DNA from: Gamarada debralockiae
Lineage: Eukaryota > Ascomycota > Leotiomycetes > Helotiales > Hyphodiscaceae
Assembly: GCA_002803225.1 (NCBI GenBank)
Contig: NXFV01000939.1
Span: 1-64,000, forward strand
Direction of reading: 5' to 3'
Length of the DNA: 64,000 bases
The notes beneath the pieces were generated by a model. It did not search any database. It was not told where the DNA came from and saw nothing but the letters and a program-made list of their open reading frames with translations. Position 1 is the first letter of the stretch. Every line of letters starts with the position of its first letter. Position numbers and translations under genes: made by a program. Below, one piece after another: positions 22,680-33,151 of the stretch.

Positions 22680-23375
22680 TGGCTCTCCAATCTGCTTTTT
22701 GATGGCCCGCTTGGTCAACAGGCTTGGTGCCTCATCTTTCACCGCGTATCCTTCACGTTTTCGAGTGTCAGACAGAAAACGAAATCGGAGGCCCAACTTG
22801 GCTTTGGGAATGCAACTCGCGGATCAGGGCCAATAATCAAACTGGGTTTATCTATACAACTATTTTCGTGGATACGACTCTGTATGCGCGGAAACGGAAT
22901 TTCAATACGAAATTCAGCGACGAAGATCATGAGAATCACAACGCCCTTTTGCAAGGTTGGAACCAACTCGCGGATGACTACAGCCGAAGATCTCACACTT
23001 ACGAGTCCGACAGGTTCCATGCTATATCTGCAATCGTGATCAAGATGCGGCCATTGCTCCCGTCTAACTTGTCCAATATGCGGCCGGAATGTGGGTGTCA
23101 GACATTTTTGGTTTAATGTGGCATTGTGACAATTTCAACACTATTTTGATGGTCAATCTTATCGCCCACGCACCCCAACCCTCCAGCTTGATTATCGGCA
23201 GTATCATCGCAAAACATCCAGAACATAGCACTTCCGCAATTTCGTCTTGGAACTGGACATCACTTCAGACTCCAGTATATCATCCTGGCTCTATTGCTGA
23301 GGGTGGGTCTTGGATCATCATAGTAGAAGGTAGGCAAATCTTGTCCATTGTTGGTAAAGTCTAATCATCTTTGCA
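22680..23375 (+). pseudogene. HET (heterokaryon incompatibility) protein, 3' half, broken
   Basis: The second half of a HET-type protein is recognisable in shifting frames. DGPLGQQAW in frame 3 is followed, after a deletion and frame change, by LSPRILHVFECQ and LWECNSR in frame 2. Then come WNQLADDYSRRSHTYESDRF (the W..V..YS.R.LT..SDK block) and a further frame piece FGLMWHCDNFNTILMV and AISSWNWTSLQTPVYHPG (the GLW and PSWSWAS blocks). The N-terminal HET core is not recognisable. With at least two frame disruptions and a missing front half it cannot make a normal product. Confidence 0.6.
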
Positions 23376-23499
23376 GATTCGCACGCCATAAGACAGAGTT
23401 AAGTCGGAGATGGCACTTCTTGTAGTCCTCATACGTGAGCGGCGCCACAGCAGGAGAAGCGAAATGAGAGGTAATAGTTATTTAGGCCTTAACGTGACG

Positions 23500-23808
23500 C
23501 TAAAACCTCGCGAACACATTTAAAGTTTTCGTGAAACACGTTTTTCCTAAATGGACAGCGTACAAGGAGCACTTTAGCATGCCCACTGCCGTGCCAATCA
23601 GCCCATCCGGTTGGGACAGTGGACTCCACTGAGCCGCTGTAATATCCCCTACGTTTTTGACTATATTCAAAACGCGGACATAGTATCTAGCTCGAATTCT
23701 CAAAGCCTCTATTTCCTCGAGGCGTTTAAAGTATCCGCGGATGGGCATCCTGTTCATTACGGCAGCGGCACATGCCTCCTTAATTCCTGCGAAACGCAAA
23801 GTATCCAT
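23500..23808 (-). CDS. Possible small hypothetical protein (102 aa)
   Basis: Intronless frame with ATG at 23808 (MDTLRFAGIKEACAAAVMNR onward, central helix FKRLEEIEALRIRARYY). I recognise no domain. It lies just upstream of, and divergent from, the alginate-lyase-like gene, in decayed DNA. It may be a real small gene or a chance frame. Confidence 0.3.
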   Translation of the reverse strand: MDTLRFAGIKEACAAAVMNRMPIRGYFKRLEEIEALRIRARYYVRVLNIVKNVGDITAAQWSPLSQPDGLIGTAVGMLKCSLYAVHLGKTCFTKTLNVFARF

Positions 23809-23975
23809 CTTTAATGATTGTTGCAGTCGTATTAACCTGCTCAAATTTTTCAAATTTCAGTCCCCTTCTTCTCCTCATGTTTATCGAAACCCTCACATTC
23901 TTTTGGTCCTCAGTTCAACACATCTTTCTTTCTTCCAGTCACTCTTTATAACACTAAGTTAACCTAAAATTCAAT

Positions 23976-25489
23976 ATGACTACTACTCTTCTTTTACAGC
24001 TTTTGTTCCTCCAGCCGCTTGTTTCTGCCTTTGTTCATCCCGGACTTTTAGTCACGAGTAGTGACATCACTCGTATTAAGACAAAACTCGCCGCCCAGCT
24101 AGATCCATGGCAAAGCTCATGGGATAAACTCATCAGCATTGAATATTCCCAGTCCACATATACAAATCACGCCGTCTCCGGCATCTACCGCGACACTGTA
24201 GGCGACATTATCGAGAATGCCGAAAATCTCTGGCACGACGCGGCCGCTGCTTTCAACCTCGGACTGCGCTGGAAAATCGAGGGAGACACTCAATATGCAG
24301 AAGCTGCAGCCAATATCCTTACCGCCTGGGGGGAAAAGCTCAAGAACTTTGATGCAGGAGACGATCAGTACCTCACTACTGGTTTCCAAGGGCACCAATT
24401 AGTCAACGCCGCTGAGCTCATCCGAGATTATGCTCCGTTTGCTGAGAGTGGCTTGAAGACCTTTACCGATATGTTCAGCAATGTCATTTTGACCAAGAAC
24501 ATGTAGTTTCTTAACCATGAAGATGGTTCGGAGCATAACCCCAAGCACTTTTTTGCCAACTGGGAACTCGGCAATATGGCATCAGTCATGGCTTTCGGAG
24601 TTCTTACTGAAAACCAAACGCTTTTCGATTTTTCTGTGGAGTACTTCAAGTCGGGAATAGGCAATGGTGCAATTAATAATGCCATATCGAACCTCGTGCA
24701 AGAACCAGGGTCCGGAAAAACGATGGGCCAACCACAGGAGAGCGGACGCGATCAGGGTCACACAGGATTGGATTTCCAAATGCTTGGCGTAATCGCCCAG
24801 CAAGCCTGGAATCAGGGCGTGGATCTCTACAGCTACAACAACAGTCGTATTCTTCTCGGGTATGTTCCCCTAGGCTCGCGGCAACGATTGACGATCCTTG
24901 GCTAATACACTATTATGACAGTGCCGAGTATTATGCTCGCTATAACCTGGGGAATGACGTTCCTTTTGTGAATTACACGAACGGAATCGTGTTTTTCGAC
25001 CAGATCAGCTCTGCTTCTCGCGGCGCCTGCAGGCCAACTTGGGAGTTGCTCTATGCCCATTATGCCCAGATCAAGGGGCTTGATGCACCATGGACGGAAA
25101 AGTACAAAAATTATACCGTTGAGTCGATGGGTGGTTTCGAGGGCGGTGGTGGATCTTGGGGCGAAGGATCGGGTCACTACGATGGGCTCGGTTGGGGGTC
25201 ATTGCTCTATCATTTGGACTCGTCTGATGTTCCCGCCGTTTCGTCACCTACCGGCCAACCTCCTGCGTCAACCAGCTCTTCCTTCAGGGCCTTGACTAGC
25301 GCAACTGCACACTCGGATTTTTCCAGCTCTACTTCTGTCAGACCAGTTTCCACTTTCAACCCCACGACAACTGCTATCTCTGCTGCCTTGGTCGTTGCCA
25401 CGACTTTCACAACATCCACTATTTCTGCGAGTCCCACGGCTTCTGCCAGCTCTATCACCTACATGGATGAAGATGTATGCTACTCTTAA
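23976..25489 (+). pseudogene. Secreted alginate-lyase-like protein with one in-frame TAG
   Basis: Exons 23976-24859 and 24922-25489 (62 bp intron, donor GTATGT, phase 2) make 483 sense or stop codons. A signal peptide (LLLQLLFLQPLVSAF) precedes the alginate-lyase superfamily alpha-toroid blocks HPGLLVTSSDITRIKTKL, FNLGLRWKIEGDTQYAEAA, FANWELGNMASVMAFGVL, SGRDQGHTG and NLGNDVPFVNYTNG. These are the blocks of secreted fungal polysaccharide-lyase-like proteins. A Ser/Thr-rich tail of about 90 residues follows. The only defect is TAG at 24504-24506 (after ILTKNM, before FLNHEDG). All else is open, including the splice. This could be a very young pseudogene, an assembly error or a readthrough case. 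TGG to TAG would fit a RIP-type transition, but the ancestral residue is unknown. Confidence 0.75.
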
Positions 25490-26239
25490 AATGGGTGGCA
25501 GCCTGTGAAGGAAATCGACATCCTCGCACCCTCGCTATTTACATATTGACCACGCCGAGCGTGCTGGAGATTTTCGGAGGACAGGCGGCATTGCACTGAT
25601 CATCAAATTTCAATTCTATATAGCTTATGCTTTTTGCCCAGTTGCATCGCAGCTTTAGGAGGCATTTTATTTCGTAGTAGCTAGCCATTAGCGCTTAACG
25701 CCTTAGACGTAATAGCGAATGACTTTGGAAAATGTAGATAAATTCTCAGTTTAAGGCTCTATTTCATCAAATTAGCCAAGTTTACGTTATGCCAGATCCA
25801 GAATGGCCCTCTCAAAATTCTGTGCCCTTCTTGGCAGTTAAGCAATCTCTCTCGCCGCCCCTGTGATCACAAACGTATCTCTCGACCACACGCCACTCCT
25901 TATTAGCTGTCTTCTCAACTTACCCACGTGATTCCCTCCAGATGACTCTCTTAATTTTCCCATCATATCTCACGCCCCCTTTTCCGCTTTTCTTTCCAAC
26001 CCCTTGTTTTGAGCCGCTTTTTGTGCCTGTCCAGCATCGTTTAGGGGCCTCGGCGTGTGGACCGCGCGTTACCAGTATTTTTGACCTGTAAATCCAACAC
26101 GGCCGATGGCATGCATGAGTCACGTGGCTGGACCAAGAAGCCACACTAGGCAACTGCTTCAAATTTTTCAAGGAGCAAAACAAATTGAAAGATTAACCAA
26201 TTTTCACTTCGAACGACATCAGAAACGGAACAGAACAAT
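25490..26239. promoter_or_regulatory. Upstream region of PARG-like gene
   Basis: No gene seen. AT-rich at 25620-25780. CACGTG occurs near 25925 and 26122, the latter about 115 bp before the PARG start. The rest is terminator and promoter sequence. Confidence 0.4.
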
Positions 26240-27364
26240 ATGGCGTCGGCATCAGCTGCGCCAAAGCTGAACAAGCAAGGCCGAGCCAAGTTAGCAAAGG
26301 AAACGTAGGTTTAAAATCTTCATTATGAAGACTTATTCCTGAAGAACTTAGTATCAACAATGTCGTCCCACACATCCTCAAATCAAACAAACGAGCCCAA
26401 GATGGTGTCAACGCATCTGAACTCATCCACTATTCACCCAGCCAAGCTCCTCCCAAAGGGATCTCTGACCTAATCGCAGCCGAGACAGGAGAATCGCCAG
26501 CCTCGACTTCAGAAATCCCTTTTCCTTCCTCACTCAAAGTGAAAGTCACCGTCATACAATCCGACACCTACGATGCCGTCCAAACTCTCATAAAATCCAC
26601 CAAGCCCAAAACCAAAATCGCAGCCTTAAACAGTACGAATTTCCCGGAGCAATCCATTTCTTTTGTCCAAATTCTCGAGTTGCAAGAACATATTCTGTCT
26701 CAAATAGTATGTCTTTAGTGTAAAGACATGCTTAGGAACTCACAGAACCTGGCATAACTCACTCTCACTTCCTTATTGAGCAACTGCTGACACGGAAACC
26801 TTCAAAGTGGCGTCGGCAATCCAACCCGGCGGTGGGGTCATGAACGGCGCCCTAGCACAAGAAGAATCCCTCTGCGTCCGTAGCACCCTCTACCCCAGTC
26901 TAAAGCACCAATACTACCGCATCCCACCCACAGCAGCAATCTACACACCCGATGTCCTCGTTTTCCGCTCCGCCTCCCATACCGATCTCCCAAAATCCTC
27001 GTGGTTCTACACGGACATCATTTCCGTCGCCGCTCTCAAGCATCCAGAGACTGTTATGGGACCAGAGGGCAAGTTGGTATATGATGTGGAGCAGGACAAG
27101 GAAGCTATAATTATGAAGGTTAGATTGATTTTCCAGGTTGCGAGGCAGAAGGGGATCACGCATTTGGTGTTGGGTGCGTTGGGGTGCGGTGCGTACAAGA
27201 ATCCGCCTGAGGAGGTGGCGAAGATTTTTAGGAAGGTGATTTTTGGGGATCGGAAGAGGGGGCCGGTGGAGGGGGTTGCGGAGATTGTTTTTGCTATTTT
27301 TGATGATGGGGAGAATTTGAGGACGTTTCAGGAGGTGTTTAAGGAGGAGAGTGAGGAGGGATGA
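26240..27364 (+). CDS. Microbial-type poly(ADP-ribose) glycohydrolase family protein (TIGR02452-like)
   Basis: Exons 26240-26304, 26352-26632 and 26808-27364 give 300 aa. The 175 bp second intron (donor GTACGA, phase 1) joins KIAALN to MASAIQPGGG, restoring the family block. The macrodomain-type PARG signature GGG-x7-QEE is present as GGGVMNGALAQEE at residues about 123-135; the second Glu of QEE is the catalytic residue in this family. Further conserved blocks are PDVLVFR, THLVLGALGCGAYKNPP and VFAIFDD. The expected reaction is removal of ADP-ribose polymers from proteins. There is no targeting signal, so cytosol or nucleus is likely. It converges on crotonase A with 159 bp between stops. 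Confidence 0.88.
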
Positions 27365-27523
27365 GGGGGTTGGTTGCAAAAGGTCTTGCATCTTTGGAGG
27401 GAGGGAGGAAATAATGGGATGAAGCGTTGGTTATCAAAAGTTTATTAACTTCCATAATTGCACCTTCGGAGGAAAGAATCTGGCCTTGAAAACGAATGAG
27501 CAATTGTATCATCCATTCATACT

Positions 27524-28475
27524 TCACAGCTTTGAAGGGACCCACTTAGGGGCTCTCTTCTCTTGAAAAGCTATCAATCCCTCCTTCACATTCTCCCCAT
27601 GCATAAGTTTCTCCCCAAATTTCTCAGCAGTCAACTGAGTCGACCTCTCCACACTAGCAGTCTCCATAGCCTGTCTAATCCCCGATCTACTAACAATCAC
27701 ACTATCAGGGCTCATCCCCGCGATCAAGCTTGCCATCTTGACAGCCTCTCCGGCCAAATCCTCACTGGGAACAATCTTCTGTACCAGACCCCATTGCATA
27801 GCTTCTTCTGCCCTCAGCGTATATGCAGTAAGCGCCAGCAACATCGCTCTCTGCATTCCGAAACTGGCGTACATTCGAGGAAATGATCCCTCGATGGCAG
27901 CAGTCCCGCGCATCACGTCTGGAAGCCGGAAATTGGCGTTAGGAGATGCGAGAACCAAGTCCGAGTTTAAAGCTATTTCGAAGCCTCCACCGTGAGCGTG
28001 GCCATTGATTGCTGCAATGATTGGCTTCTTTCCGGTTCTTCGCGTCATGCCTCCGAATCCAGATTGTGGGTAATGTGCTCCCAGTGGTATCCGCTTCTTG
28101 GCGTTCTCTTCTTGCCAATCTGTTCGAGAATTAGAAAACGGAATACGTCAGTAGGGGGGAGGAAAGATGCCTTTTAAATCCATCCCAGCAGAAAATGACT
28201 TCGTCCCAGCACCCGTGATAATTGCTACTCGTCTGTCGCGTGATGTTAGCACGATATTGTCGACAGGGAGGAAGTAAAGGAAAACCTCACAGTTCAGGTT
28301 CTTCATCGTACCACTTCCACAGCAGATCCATCTCCCAGCATCCCTCCATTGTCAGGGAGTTCATTTGCCTGGGTCGATTGATCGTGACGAGTAAGACATG
28401 GGGAGCTGGAATGTCAAGGATCACATGTTGTTGCCTTGGAGGGGGCGTCTTCGTGGAGTTTGGACTAATGGCCAT
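27524..28475 (-). CDS. Enoyl-CoA hydratase/isomerase (crotonase) family protein A
   Basis: Exons 28291-28475, 28171-28232 and 27524-28119 give 280 aa. Intron 1 is 58 bp (GTGAGG). Intron 2 is 51 bp and must start with GC (AAAAG-GCATCT) because any GT alternative hits a stop; the join gives SAGMDLK-DWQEENAKKR. The crotonase fold is clear: oxyanion loop ITGAGTKSFSAGMDL and GHAHGGGFEIALNSDLV. The first catalytic Glu (GGGFE) is present, but the position of the second is Asp (NFRLPDVMRG), unlike its neighbour. Hydratase activity is therefore less certain; isomerase, hydrolase or another acyl-CoA role is possible. No PTS1 tripeptide is present; the protein ends PSKL, a relaxed PTS1-like end. Confidence 0.88.
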
Positions 28476-28910
28476 CGTGAAGCCTTTTGTAAAGAATTTA
28501 CATCTCCTTCGAACTAGGGCATTCGCTCAAAATAAAGGAATGCAGGTCTCGTATTGCGAAATGCCTGATCGGATCTTCCGACACCGTCAGCATCACATGC
28601 AGGAAACGCGAACCTGGCGCGAACGAGGTGAACTTACCTCCAGATCGTACCTTTCCCTCACTACTTCTAAATCCTCAAACTTTGCAGAATGCCAAATAGG
28701 CGTACAGAGTTTCGAGTAGGGAGGTCCTGCAGAGTGAATGTCGATAGCGCAAAGTCCACACGTGTTGTCAGAAATCGCGGAACCTCGGCTCCCAAGTATG
28801 CGGGGTTCCGGCTAACAGCACCCCTGAGTTAGTGATCCCCACTCCCTGTAGCCATTTCAACGTCAACAACCTCACCTCTTCCGTCCAACAAAACCCATCA
28901 AATCATCATC
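28476..28910. promoter_or_regulatory. Shared divergent promoter of the crotonase pair
   Basis: 435 bp between the ATG codons of two oppositely oriented paralogues. It contains a CACGTG near 28760. Co-regulation is inferred from geometry only. Confidence 0.5.
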
Positions 28911-29951
28911 ATGGCATCAAACCTCCAAACCCAACCCCCAAAATCCGACTCCTACCTCCTAAGCTACCCCGCCCAATACGTCCTCCTCGTAACCATCAAC
29001 CGCGAAAATGCAATGAACTCGATCCCCTCATACGCCCACTGGGAAGCCGAAGCTATCTTCTCCTGGTTTGACAAAGAGCCCAGTCTACGAGTCGCGATCA
29101 TTACCGGTGCTGGGAAGAAAGCTTTTTGTGCTGGTCAGGACCTGATCGAGCAGGCAAAATTTAAAGTCAAACCTCCCCCAGCGTCAGCGAGGAGACATCC
29201 GTCTTCGGGGTTTGCGGGAATTAGTAGGAGGGTGGGGAAGAAACCGATTATTGCTGCTGTCAATGGATTTGCTCTCGGTGGGGGATTTGAGATATGCCTC
29301 AATTGGTAGGTGGTTGGGAAGGATATGGCACGTGATTGATTGCTGATTGGAGACAGTGACATGGTGGTAGCGGCACCAAATGCATCTTTCGGACTACCGG
29401 AGGCCACCGTAGGACTATATGCCGGAGCGGGTGGGCTTCCGCGAATCGTGCGGATTTGCGGTCTACAGATCGGATCCGAGATCGCGATGACAGGCCGCAG
29501 ACTCACGGCTCAAGAAGCGCTGGGTTATCATCTGATCAACAAGATATCGAAGAGTCAAGATACGGTTATTGAAGAGGCTGTGGAGATGGCAAACAAGATT
29601 GCGGGTCTTTCGCCTGATGCGATTGTTGTGACGAGACATGGATTAAGGGAAGCGTGGGAGACGGCCAGTGTGGAGAGGGCTTTCCAGAGGACTTCGGATC
29701 GATATGATCAGGCGCTGGCGGAGGGACCGAATGTGAGTGTCCCTAATTCTCGGGGCACTATCCCTAGCCCAGATATCTCGCGAGTTTAACTCTCTAGACA
29801 CGTCTGGAGAGTGGAGAACTCATGAGACATTGTTACAACTCCAAACTCTACCTTGTTAGGCAATACTGACTCCGAGATATTGCAGATGAAGATTGGACTT
29901 GATGCGTTTGCTCAGAAGAAGAAGCCGCAGTGGGTTCCTAGTAAGATTTGA
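28911..29951 (+). CDS. Enoyl-CoA hydratase/isomerase (crotonase) family protein B
   Basis: Exons 28911-29305, 29357-29732 and 29886-29951 give 278 aa. Introns are 51 bp (GTAGGT, phase 2, making the Cys of CLNCDMVV) and 153 bp (GTGAGT, phase 0). Crotonase motifs: ITGAGKKAFCAGQDL, AVNGFALGGGFEI with the first catalytic Glu, and FGLPEATVGLYAGAGGLPR with the second catalytic Glu and the GAGG block, so hydratase chemistry is plausible. It lacks the intron that crotonase A has after the GMDL block. The C terminus is VPSKI. Paralogue A lies divergently upstream, pointing to an inverted duplication. The last exon is short (22 codons), placed by its match to the A-copy ending WVPSK. Confidence 0.88.
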
Positions 29952-30782
29952 AGAATCACATTAATTGGCACTGCAAGTTTGCACACTCATTACAATAGTG
30001 AGATCGTAAGAGGTGAGACTGATCGCTCCCACATACTTTCGCGGCAATCGAGCAGTTTTGCAACTTCAACTTAACGGTGAAATGATCTGAAGAAGCTCAA
30101 CGAAGTAGCTGGATCATCGAGAGACAAGATTAGTTAACCAGAACAGGCTGATAATGAAGCTCGGCGAATATCTCGAGCAAGAAGCAGCGATTCGCGTGTG
30201 ACAGAGGATGGTCGAATTCTAAGGAACCACCACGTGTAGATGGTACCACATTAATTGGAATACAGGATCCTAATCGTTTTGGCCCTTTCAGCGATTGGTC
30301 AAGGATCTTTCGGATAGCTACTAGTTCTCCTCGATACTCTTGAATTTTGACTGCTCAAGTAGAGTGAACGATCAAGACTCATGTTTTCCTGCAAGATTTC
30401 AATACTCTTCTAATCGCTGAAATGGAACTGAATGATCTATTCTGTTATCAATCGTGCCTTCTGGGAGTCCTAGAAGTATATCTAAAGAAGTAGCAGACAG
30501 TGGCCTAGCGAGAACGATAATTTGGTGACGTGTTGATTGTCGACTGCGAGTACTGCAGATCCTATGAAGTGACTACTTTTGATAGTATTCAAAGGATTTG
30601 AATCGCCTTAGGTTGAGCTAGAGAAATGGCGTTGAATCTGTCTCATTGTCGCCTTTCGTCTATACCAGGAATAACAGAGCGGAAGTTGACAATATGCTGT
30701 GAACAGAAATGGCAGTGCTACCCTTAGAGCTGAAGTACAGCTCGACCGGTTACACTAGAAACTTTGCGGCAATTTTGGTCTA
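29952..30782. other. Gap between converging genes
   Basis: About 830 bp, AT-leaning, without a supportable gene. It holds terminators of crotonase B and the amidohydrolase. Confidence 0.5.
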
Positions 30783-31859
30783 TCACTCCAGCTCCACCTC
30801 TTTCCCGGCAATCCAAACCCTCTTCACCTTTTCCGTGGCAGTGATGTCTTCTAACGGATTTCCGTCAACAAGCACTAAGTCTGCTCTCTTTCCAACTGCA
30901 ATTTCACTTCTGTTTTCTAACCGAAACAATTTCGCGGGCAGACTTGTACACGATTTCAATGCATCCTCAGTCGAAAACCCAGCATCAATAAGGAGTTTCA
31001 GCTCCTGGTGGAGACTTTCACCATGCTTCACGGAAGCCATTGTAGACTGATTTGCATCAGTTCCAACCAGGACCGGTACGCCAGCTTTATGCAACTGGGC
31101 GACAGACTTCTTAGCCGCCTCATACGTCAGTCCCGGAAACATTTTGGCTTTTGCAACAGTCTCCGCCATTACCAGCGTCGGGACACAAGCCCGCCCCTCG
31201 TCTTTCATGAATCTCGCAGAAGCCTCGTCAAGAGGTAGGTCAAGCAGAACATGAGTAATGATATCCACTTTCCCTTTCTGGGCCATAGGAAACGCTTTGC
31301 TGCTAGCTGCATGCGCAACTGTCAGCTTCCCATACCTGCGAGCCTCATGTACCAGCGTACCAATGACTTCCTGACTCGGTCCAGGCACATCGGCCACAAT
31401 TTTCATGTAATCAGCGCCTTCTGCAACTCTGTCTTCTACAAAACGAACAGCAGACTCGGGGGGATCGATTAGACTTGCTTTTGTGATTCGACTACGTAAG
31501 CTCCCTGTGGCAGTCGCGAAATTGCCTGCGATGTGGACTTCTGCAATACCAGGATGGTTCATAAGGCTATTTCGTATAGCACCGAAGAAGTATCCCATGT
31601 CTAGAGCTGTAGTTACTCCTGCTTTGGCTAGTTGTGAGAGGAAGCGTGCTGCTATCTCAGCATCGTTGTCGAGATGAACGTGGGCGTCTATGAAACCAGG
31701 TAGGAGGGTTTGTCCTCTACCGTCGATGATTGTCGCATTTGATGTGTCAGCAGAAGAGTTGATGCTGCTAATAAGGCCGTTTTCAATAGTGACTGTGACT
31801 TTCTCCTTGAGAGAATGGCCCTCAAAAACGATAGCATTGGTGATTACGACTTTGGCCAT
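30783..31859 (-). CDS. Metal-dependent amidohydrolase
   Basis: Intronless, 358 aa. Subtype-I amidohydrolase ligands are all in place: H60-x-H62 in GFIDAHVHLD, a likely carboxylated K153 in ADYMKIVAD, H183 in LTVAHAASS, H203 in DIITHVLL and D268 in VGTDANQS. The N- and C-terminal beta-sandwich strands flank the barrel (ITNAIVFEG and KRADLVLVDGNPLEDI). The closest families are imidazolonepropionase-like and Xaa-Pro dipeptidase-type (ochratoxinase-like) amidohydrolases; the substrate is unknown. No signal peptide, so it is probably cytosolic. The absence of introns contrasts with most neighbours. Confidence 0.9.
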   Translation of the reverse strand: MAKVVITNAIVFEGHSLKEKVTVTIENGLISSINSSADTSNATIIDGRGQTLLPGFIDAHVHLDNDAEIAARFLSQLAKAGVTTALDMGYFFGAIRNSLMNHPGIAEVHIAGNFATATGSLRSRITKASLIDPPESAVRFVEDRVAEGADYMKIVADVPGPSQEVIGTLVHEARRYGKLTVAHAASSKAFPMAQKGKVDIITHVLLDLPLDEASARFMKDEGRACVPTLVMAETVAKAKMFPGLTYEAAKKSVAQLHKAGVPVLVGTDANQSTMASVKHGESLHQELKLLIDAGFSTEDALKSCTSLPAKLFRLENRSEIAVGKRADLVLVDGNPLEDITATEKVKRVWIAGKEVELE

Positions 31860-32785
31860 TGTTCCGAGATTTTATTTGATGCTTTTATGGGTTAAAAGAA
31901 ATTAATCCGATCACCGTGTGTAGCAGGGACACAGGTAAGAAATTCAGAGAAAATGGGATAATGTTCTTGAAAAGTCACAGGATGTTTCGGTGAACAGCCA
32001 CAAGCTTGGCAAATGATTACATAAGTGAAATTAAAAATCGTTGGTGACCCGCGTGGCGACCTTGCATGAATTTGCGTACCACCACAAGGCTGATGACGAT
32101 TTCTCAGCATGGTAGTGAGGCCTTAAAGCTCAGATAAGACCCTTTTATAAGTATTAGGAGTGATAAGAGCTCGATGGTGGAGCTGTGGTGAAGAAACTCT
32201 GTTGCGCCATAAATGGGGACTTTCCGTAAATCAGGCGCGAGAGCGACGATGCGAACGTCAATTTCTAGCGGGAGGGGTTCAGAGTGTTCAGGAGTGGTCA
32301 TGGAACACAACTTATATAAAAAATGAGAGAATGATGTGTGTACAGAGTTTGAGATGATTAAAGTCAAAGTACCTATCATTTATCTCGGCATGGTGGGTTT
32401 CCTGGGAGGGACGTTATACCCTCAACTGAAATTTGGCTTCTTCTCGAATCATGTTACCGCGAGCGAGACAGACTTGCCACTGGTATTGCCGAGAAAAGAA
32501 GATTTTGAAGATATTGCATGCTGTCAATGGCAATTGTGTCACGACAAAAGGGAATGACTTTTCTGCACCACTTTTTGAATTTTGGACTATCCAGTAACCA
32601 ATCTAAGAAATCTATGACATTGAAACACTGAAGGCATGCATAGAAATCTTAAACCCATCCAAAATGAGAGACCCAACCCTTTCCCAACTCCACTTCGCTC
32701 GCTAAAATCCAACACTTTTCATGATGACAAGATGACAAGAAAACTATGCTTCATCCATCCTCTAACTTGAAACTCGTGTGATAAT
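31860..32785. other. Intergenic region; one weak small frame
   Basis: A minus-strand ATG at 32301 opens a 65-codon frame (MTTPEHSEPLPLEIDVRIVA onward) preceded by a TATATAA-like sequence, but it has no recognisable relative. Confidence that it is a gene is about 0.2. The remainder shows nothing. Confidence 0.35.
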
Positions 32786-33151
32786 CTAGTTCTCCTCGTT
32801 GATCTTGCCCATAACAGCCTCAATCTTCTCTGGGAGGCTCAAGGTGGAGAAGGTAGAGTCCTCATTGAGAGAAGTCAAGGCAGTCTTGACCTTAGCCACG
32901 ACGGCCTGGACCTCTGGGTCCTCTAAGAAAGCTGGGGCGTCGCCACCAGCCTTCTTCGCGGCGATAATAGCCTTGACCTTCTCGGTGATCTCTGGGTCGA
33001 TATCTTCTGGGATGGTACCCTGGGTTTTGTGGGCCTCGACGATGGTTTGGATCTTTGCGACGAGCTCTTGGACCTTAGGGTTGCTCTGTGCTTGAGACTT
33101 AAAGCTCTGGGAATCGAATGCTGGTGCGGTGGCGACGGCTGGGGAAGACAT
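32786..33151 (-). CDS. Small helical conserved-looking protein (121 aa)
   Basis: Single exon. The protein is almost entirely amphipathic helix with regularly spaced Val/Ile/Ala and Lys/Glu (KVQELVAKIQTIVEAH, EITEKVKAIIAAKKAGG, EVQAVVAKVKTALTSL). The segments look like two or three degenerate copies of one helical unit: a proline or acidic turn, then V-x-x-(I/V)-(V/K)-x-K. No signal, membrane span or catalytic motif. The upstream leader is pyrimidine- and A-rich and codon use looks optimised, which suggests good expression. I do not recognise the family. Confidence 0.75.
   Translation of the reverse strand: MSSPAVATAPAFDSQSFKSQAQSNPKVQELVAKIQTIVEAHKTQGTIPEDIDPEITEKVKAIIAAKKAGGDAPAFLEDPEVQAVVAKVKTALTSLNEDSTFSTLSLPEKIEAVMGKINEEN

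Noticed and set aside
24504..24549. Short intron removing the TAG in the lyase-like gene
   Set aside because: The only GT-AG option is 43 nt and shifts the frame away from the conserved FANWELGNM block.
26900..27391. 163-codon minus-strand frame
   Set aside because: Antisense to PARG exon 3; low-complexity Pro/His/Leu composition.
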